Shown: positions 34,812 through 38,430 of the stretch, piece by piece
How the letters are laid out: each line of letters starts with the position of its first letter
How positions within the stretch are numbered: the stretch's first letter is position 1
DNA from: Negativicutes bacterium
GTDB lineage: Bacteria > Bacillota > Negativicutes > JAGOZY01
Reading direction: 5' to 3'
Assembly: GCA_017995975.1 (NCBI GenBank)
Contig: JAGOHU010000003.1
Span: 1 to 38,430, forward strand
DNA length: 38,430 bases
The notes under the pieces: model-generated
The model's input: the letters and a program-made list of their open reading frames with translations, nothing else
Database searches by the model: none
Told to the model about the DNA's origin: nothing
Program-made: the position numbers and the translations under genes

Positions 34812-35583
34812 ATGTTAAAGATTGGTATTCCTATTTTCAAGGACGTAGAGTTGCTCCTACACTCAATCCGCTAAAGCGGGAGAGTAGTATGGAGCACTAC
34901 CGTAGTCTTAATGAATTCAAGAAAAACGATGAATGAATTTAGACCCAACGGTGAGAACTCGACTTCATCGGTCCTTTTGAGTTATTCCTACATTCGATCC
35001 ACTAAAGTGGGAGAATAGTATGGAACACTACCGTAGCCTTGGTGATTGAGGAGGCAAAGCCGAACTCAGAGCCTAGTCTCAACGGTGAGTGTTAAACTCA
35101 GTCAACAAAATCAAACCAGACAGCCTCCAAACCATCCTCATCGCCGAAACCCTCGATCCCGTCACCTGTTACAACGGCCTCAAAGTCATCCCCGACACCA
35201 CCCTCAGCGACTGCCCACCTCTAGACATTCTCCTCATCCCGGGCGGACAAGGTCGAAAAATCTATGCTAAAAAAGATAATTTCAAAGAATTTATCCACAG
35301 CCAAGCCAGAAATACTCAGCTCCTCACCTCAGTCTGCACCGGAGCCTTCTTCCTCGCCGAAGCAGGCTACCTGAAAGGCAAAAAAGCCACCACCTACCAC
35401 ACCGCCTTAGAAGAACTAGCCACCTTTGACGTCCAAGTCCTACAACAAAAATACGTCCACGATGGCAACATCATCACCGCCGCCGGAGTCAGCTCCGGTA
35501 TAAGCATGGCTTTTTATCTGGTCGAACACCTCTTTGGTAAAGAAATCGAACAGCAATGTAGAGAATGGATAGAATTTGATTAG
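34812..35583 (+). CDS. DJ-1/PfpI-family gene interrupted by two structured inserts
   Basis: Three in-order coding pieces make one DJ-1/PfpI protein: 34812-34850 (MLKIGIPIFKDVE), 34955-34981 (ELDFIGPFE) and 35089-35583 (VLNSVNKIKPDSLQT onward to TAA). Joined, they give 186 residues with the family order DFIGPFE (conserved Glu), ILLIPGGQG, the nucleophile Cys in SVCTGAFFLAEAG and TYHTALEEL. Such proteins are glyoxalases, proteases, deglycases or amidases. AGGAGG lies nine bases before the ATG. As written, translation from that ATG stops after 20 codons at a TAA inside insert 1 (34872-34874). The third piece also has a GTG start at 35089 but would lack the first strand and the conserved Glu. The exons show no decay, so either the inserts are recent or they are removed or bypassed. 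Confidence 0.8.
34851..34954 (+). mobile_element. Structured insert 1 (104 nt) in the DJ-1 gene
   Basis: Starts TTGCTCCTAC after a GAG codon and ends CAACGGTGA before GAACTC. Predicted helices: CTCC (34854-34857) with GGAG (34891-34894), ACTC (34861-34864) with GAGT (34882-34885), CCGC (34868-34871) with GCGG (34876-34879, loop TAAA), then conserved CACTACCGTAG and TCTT/AAGA (34906-34922). The in-frame stop TAA lies in the TAAA loop. Removing it joins the reading frame exactly. No protein is encoded in it. Confidence 0.7.
34982..35088 (+). mobile_element. Structured insert 2 (107 nt) in the DJ-1 gene
   Basis: Related to insert 1. Starts TTATTCCTAC after a GAG codon and ends CAACGGTGA before GTGTTA. 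Equivalent helices carry paired changes: TTCC/GGAA for CTCC/GGAG, ATTC/GAAT for ACTC/GAGT, CCAC/GTGG for CCGC/GCGG, CCTT/GAGG for TCTT/AAGA. The TAAA loop, the GA and AGTAT joints and CACTACCGTAG are unchanged, and the frame again meets TAA in the loop. The middle part is GC-richer (GGCAAAGCC, CTCAGAGCC) and the 3' part has seven extra bases. Confidence 0.7.
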
Positions 35584-35618
35584 ATTGGTAAATTTGAAAA
35601 AGAAAGTAGGCACTAAAA

Positions 35619-36140
35619 ATGACATGGATCCACGAATTCAAAAATAATGGCTCTGATTCTGCAAGATTTGTTCTAGGGTTAATATCGTCAAAACCATTAA
35701 TTTGTTTTGGAGTTAATCCAAGTACTGCAAAACCCGAAAAATTAGACCCTACAATGGAATCAGTAGACCGCATTACAAAAAATAATAACTTTGCTAGTTG
35801 GATTATGCTGAATCTATATCCACAACAAGAAACTAACCCTGATAAAATGCATGATGAACTTTCTAGCGATTTGCACAAAGAAAATTTAAAACATATCGAA
35901 AAAATCTTTGAACAATATCCAAAAGCAGTTATTTGGGCTGCATGGGGGGATTTAATAACTACCAAAAAATACCTAAAAGAAAATTTAGCTGATATTATTG
36001 AAATCTCTAAAAAATATGAATGTACTTGGGTTGCTATTAATAAAAAAACAAAGAATAACAATCCACCGCATCCCTTGTTTAAAAAAAGTACTGAAAAATT
36101 AACAATTTTTGATATTGATACATATCTAAAAAAGTTTTGA
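35619..36140 (+). CDS. DUF1643-family protein
   Basis: A 173-residue protein of DUF1643, a family of unknown function common in phages and mobile regions. Typical features: LICFGVNPSTAKPEKLDPTM, then NLYPQQ, then IWAAWGD near 107, and HPL near the end. Very AT-rich (about one third GC) compared with flanking genes, suggesting transfer. The start ATG has only a poor upstream site. It is followed after 25 bases by the ADP-ribosylglycohydrolase gene in the same direction with the same base composition. Confidence 0.85.
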   Translation: MTWIHEFKNNGSDSARFVLGLISSKPLICFGVNPSTAKPEKLDPTMESVDRITKNNNFASWIMLNLYPQQETNPDKMHDELSSDLHKENLKHIEKIFEQYPKAVIWAAWGDLITTKKYLKENLADIIEISKKYECTWVAINKKTKNNNPPHPLFKKSTEKLTIFDIDTYLKKF

Positions 36141-36165
36141 ATTATTTTGGAGGAAAGATATTTTT

Positions 36166-37086
36166 ATGGCAAACACCGAAATTTTAAACAAAGCTAAAGG
36201 TTCTCTAGTCGGTCTTGCAATAGGAGACGCATTGGGAACAACTTTAGAATTTTCTCACCGTAAAAGAGCAAAAAAAACACAAATAGAGATGGTAGGAAAT
36301 GGACCTTTTTCTTTGCCTGCTGGTTATTGGACCGACGATACTTCGATGGCCCTATGTTTGGCCGATAGTTTAATTGAAAAAGGATTTGATCCTAACGATC
36401 AAATGAAGCGTTATTTAGATTGGTATGAAAACGGCTACCGTAGTAGCACAGGTAAATGTTTTGATATTGGCAGGACCACACTCCGCTCTTTGGCCCTTTA
36501 TAAAAAATTTTCCGATCCTGCTGGCGGGATAGATGGCGATTTGGATGCAGGAAATGGCTCAATTATGCGATTAGCACCTGTAATCATATGGGCATTAAAT
36601 TATGGACTAGATAGCACAGTGGAATATGCAATGGCCAGCTCGAAGACCACCCATGGAAATATTGAATGTCTAAGCGCATGTGCGTATTTAGCGGAAATTA
36701 TTTTCAATCTAATTAGTGGAAAAACTAAAGAAGAATCCTTATTAGCATCATCACTTTATTCTAAAAATGCAGCAGGTAGTATCTTAAATTTTAGATTATT
36801 AAACCCAGACACAGCACCAAATTCAGGCTATGTAATTGATACCTTGAAAAGTGCTTTATGGGCTTTTTATACAACAACGACTTTTGAAAATGGCATAATA
36901 AAATCAATACAATTAGGTGGAGATGCAGATACAATTGGTGCTGTCTATGGACAAATTGCAGGTGCTTACTATGGATTAAATAACATTCCAATAAAATGGA
37001 GACAAAATTTATATTTGTATGACGAAATTACTGAAATAGGAAAAAAACTCTTAAACAAAAAAATATCGGAAGAATTATGTATTTGA
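36166..37086 (+). CDS. ADP-ribosylglycohydrolase (DraG/ARH family)
   Basis: A 306-residue magnesium enzyme of the ARH family that removes ADP-ribose from proteins, nucleic acids or small molecules. Metal-site motifs: GDALG (20-24), WTDDTSM with D57 and D58, GDLDAGNGSIMR near 126 and GGDADTIGAVYGQIAGA near 253. TTGGAGG site before ATG. Its AT-rich composition matches DUF1643 upstream, so they probably form a two-gene module. No ADP-ribosyltransferase (DarT, DRAT) is seen in the window. The substrate cannot be read from sequence. Confidence 0.93.
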   Translation: MANTEILNKAKGSLVGLAIGDALGTTLEFSHRKRAKKTQIEMVGNGPFSLPAGYWTDDTSMALCLADSLIEKGFDPNDQMKRYLDWYENGYRSSTGKCFDIGRTTLRSLALYKKFSDPAGGIDGDLDAGNGSIMRLAPVIIWALNYGLDSTVEYAMASSKTTHGNIECLSACAYLAEIIFNLISGKTKEESLLASSLYSKNAAGSILNFRLLNPDTAPNSGYVIDTLKSALWAFYTTTTFENGIIKSIQLGGDADTIGAVYGQIAGAYYGLNNIPIKWRQNLYLYDEITEIGKKLLNKKISEELCI

Positions 37087-37295
37087 AATTTAATCCTGAG
37101 TCACTAAGGCATACAGCTTAATTATCAATTACTACTACTGTATTTTTTTTAATCAGTGGCAATAAATTTGTTGAGTGGTTCACAACCGCTATTTTGCTTA
37201 AACTCATAATTGCTATAATAAACCGCAATATCTTACAAGCTTTTTCCTTCTTTCTAACCTATACTGAGTACCATAGGCAAATTTTAGGAGGAAAG

Positions 37296-38198
37296 ATGAA
37301 TCTTACTTTACTAGGTCATATCTCTGCAATCACTACAATTATTATCTGGGGTACTACTTTTGTATCCACCAAAGTTCTTCTCAATCAAGGCTTTACTCCC
37401 ATTGAAATTTTATTTTATCGTTTCTTGATGGGATTGATCGCTCTCTGGGTTATCCATCCAAAGCGAATGACTGGCACGAGTCGAGCTCAAGAGCTTTATT
37501 TCGCTGCTGCTGGTTTGTGTGGAGTGACTCTTTACTTTCTCTTTGAGAATATCGCCCTCACTTATACTCTGGCTTCCAATGTAGGGGTAATCGTCTGTGT
37601 ATCTCCCTTTGTGACTGCATTGTTGGCTCGACACTTTTTGGAAGCTGAAAAGCCGGGGCTCTTCTTTTATATAGGCTTTCTGATTGCAATTAGCGGTGTC
37701 TTCTTGATTAGTTTCAATAGCAACATGACTCTTGATCTAAATCCAATTGGGGACCTACTAGCCATACTGGCCGCTCTAGTCTGGGCGATCTATTCGATCC
37801 TCATAAAAAAGATCAGCACCTTTGGCTACAATACCATCGAAACCACCCGCACCATTTTTTTCTACGGAATCCTCCTAATGATTCCAGCCCTTTTCTTTTT
37901 AGATTTTAAATTTGAGATCACCCAATTCTATGATCTTACCAACCTACTCAATATCCTCTTTCTCGGACTCGGTGCTTCCGCCCTCTGCTTCGTCAGCTGG
38001 AGCTTTTCCGTAAAAATTCTCGGAGCTGTCAAAACAAGCGTCTACATCTACTCAGTCCCAGCTATCACAGTCCTCACTTCGGCCCTCATCCTTAAAGAGC
38101 CTATCACCCTACTCTCCAGCCTCGGAATGATCCTCACCATCATCGGACTCTTTATATCAGAAAGAAAATCCATACCCACCGCAATAAAAGAATTATAA
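37296..38198 (+). CDS. EamA/DMT-superfamily transporter
   Basis: A 300-residue protein of the drug/metabolite transporter family with ten hydrophobic helices in two EamA repeats (about 8-135 and 150-290). Opening LGHISAITTIIIWGTTFVSTK and the LKEPITLLSSLGMILTIIGLF end are typical. Members export or import metabolites; the substrate is unknown. ATG at 37296 lies eight bases after AGGAGG; the frame is open further upstream without a site. A TATAAT (37214-37219) upstream may be its -10 element, with a poor -35. Confidence 0.9.
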   Translation: MNLTLLGHISAITTIIIWGTTFVSTKVLLNQGFTPIEILFYRFLMGLIALWVIHPKRMTGTSRAQELYFAAAGLCGVTLYFLFENIALTYTLASNVGVIVCVSPFVTALLARHFLEAEKPGLFFYIGFLIAISGVFLISFNSNMTLDLNPIGDLLAILAALVWAIYSILIKKISTFGYNTIETTRTIFFYGILLMIPALFFLDFKFEITQFYDLTNLLNILFLGLGASALCFVSWSFSVKILGAVKTSVYIYSVPAITVLTSALILKEPITLLSSLGMILTIIGLFISERKSIPTAIKEL

Positions 38199-38298
38199 AA
38201 AATACATTATCCTCTTCTTCCTTATACTTAAATTACAATTTTAAGGCTTATTTTAACTGAAGATTTGAAAGTAATTAAGGCTAAAAATTTTTACCTGA

Positions 38299-38430
38299 TG
38301 TACTGGATAGGCAACAGTAAATCAGACAATTTTTTTAAGGTGTTGTGCACGATATTCGTTGGGTGTCAAATATCCCAACGTTCCATGAATTCGAACATTG
38401 TTAAACCAGTTCACATAATGAGCTAATTCG
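38299..38430 (-). mobile_element. End of an IS3-family (IS150-like) insertion sequence
   Basis: The transposase tail, plus a terminal sequence starting TGTACTGGATAGG at 38299, which resembles IS150-type ends (TGTACTG). The element continues past the right edge, so its length, other end and target duplication cannot be seen. Confidence 0.75.
38322..38429 (-). CDS. IS3-family transposase, C-terminal 35 residues (partial)
   Basis: Minus-strand frame cut by the window edge. It ends ELAHYVNWFNNVRIHGTLGY and then LTPNEYRAQHLKKIV, matching the end of the rve integrase core in IS3/IS150 transposases (W-x-N-x-R-x-H-G-x-L-G-Y-x-x-P). Stop TGA at 38322-38324. Only the tail is seen, so whether the transposase is intact is unknown. 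Confidence 0.88.
   Translation of the reverse strand, partial: ELAHYVNWFNNVRIHGTLGYLTPNEYRAQHLKKIV

Noticed and set aside
34851-35088. Group I intron or SAM/THF/glycine riboswitch
   Set aside because: At 104-107 nt each insert is too short for a group I intron and lacks its core segments. GGGAGAGTAG recalls the THF riboswitch and tandem copies recall glycine, but the rest of those consensus sequences is absent and the position inside a coding frame does not fit.
34848-35089. CRISPR-like or simple tandem repeat of about 131 bases
   Set aside because: There are only two copies, they are diverged, and the spacer between them is coding sequence of the DJ-1 gene. Two separate insertions explain this better than tandem duplication.
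35046-35270. Arginine/histidine/proline-rich frame overlapping the DJ-1 third piece
   Set aside because: It is a C-rich shadow of the true DJ-1 frame, with no start signal and low-complexity composition.
35089-35583. Stand-alone DJ-1 gene starting at GTG 35089
   Set aside because: It has no ribosome binding site of its own and would lack the first strand and the conserved GPxE glutamate, both found just upstream.

Overview
The window is 38.4 kb of low-to-moderate GC DNA with strong AGGAGG-type ribosome binding sites, intrinsic terminators, a SAM-I (S-box) riboswitch, MetNIQ, GyrA with a GyrA box, MnmG/RsmG and two perfect parS sites. This suggests a Bacillota (low-GC Gram-positive) chromosome close to the replication origin. 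The gene content (M20 peptidase with a YfcC-type carrier, the radical-SAM/TIGR03915 pair, iron alcohol dehydrogenase, methionine gamma-lyase-like enzyme, FNT channel) fits a fermentative, probably anaerobic lifestyle. I cannot name a genus. The + strand is visibly C-rich and G-poor over much of the right half whichever strand is coding, so the minus strand is probably the leading strand and the origin probably lies beyond the right edge.

Layout. 0.4-7.8 kb (minus): WGR-domain protein, aminotransferase, RNase H, a tightly coupled mutY-gyrA pair and a LysR regulator. 7.8-12.8 kb (plus): a LysR-facing operon of a PLP sulfur-amino-acid lyase, a frameshifted FNT channel, an M20 hydrolase and a YfcC-type carrier, closed by a strong terminator. 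12.8-15.5 kb: iron alcohol dehydrogenase and HAD phosphatase, divergent from a TetR regulator. 15.6-18.4 kb (minus): metNIQ under a SAM-I riboswitch. 18.8-23.5 kb: SfsA fused to a DUF123/GIY-YIG-like domain, a 4-oxalocrotonate tautomerase, the TIGR03915/radical-SAM DNA-metabolism pair and a dipeptidase, with two parS sites. 23.5-33.2 kb (minus): a possible leader or small RNA, a Sel1-repeat protein, a coiled-coil membrane protein, an SDR, an orphan DctP-like protein, rsmG, mnmG, a membrane metallophosphoesterase and thiamine pyrophosphokinase. 33.3-38.4 kb (plus): a C26 glutamine amidotransferase, a repeat-rich 750-base gap, an interrupted DJ-1/PfpI gene, an AT-rich DUF1643/ADP-ribosylglycohydrolase pair, an EamA transporter, and one end of an IS3/IS150-type element leaving the window.

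The most striking observation is at 34812-35583. The DJ-1/PfpI gene has a good ribosome binding site and start codon but is cut into three coding pieces by two related inserts of 104 and 107 nt (34851-34954 and 34982-35088). Removing exactly these two inserts restores one continuous 186-codon DJ-1 frame, including the family signature (ELDFIGPFE), which sits alone in a nine-codon piece between them. The two inserts differ by paired, compensatory base changes in at least three predicted helices, begin alike, end with the same bases (CAACGGTGA), follow a GAG codon, and carry an in-frame TAA in the same hairpin loop. They look like members of a small structured-RNA insertion family whose removal or bypass could keep the gene working: a mini-intron, a translational-bypass element, or a structured mobile repeat. 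I know of no described bacterial element of this size and form.
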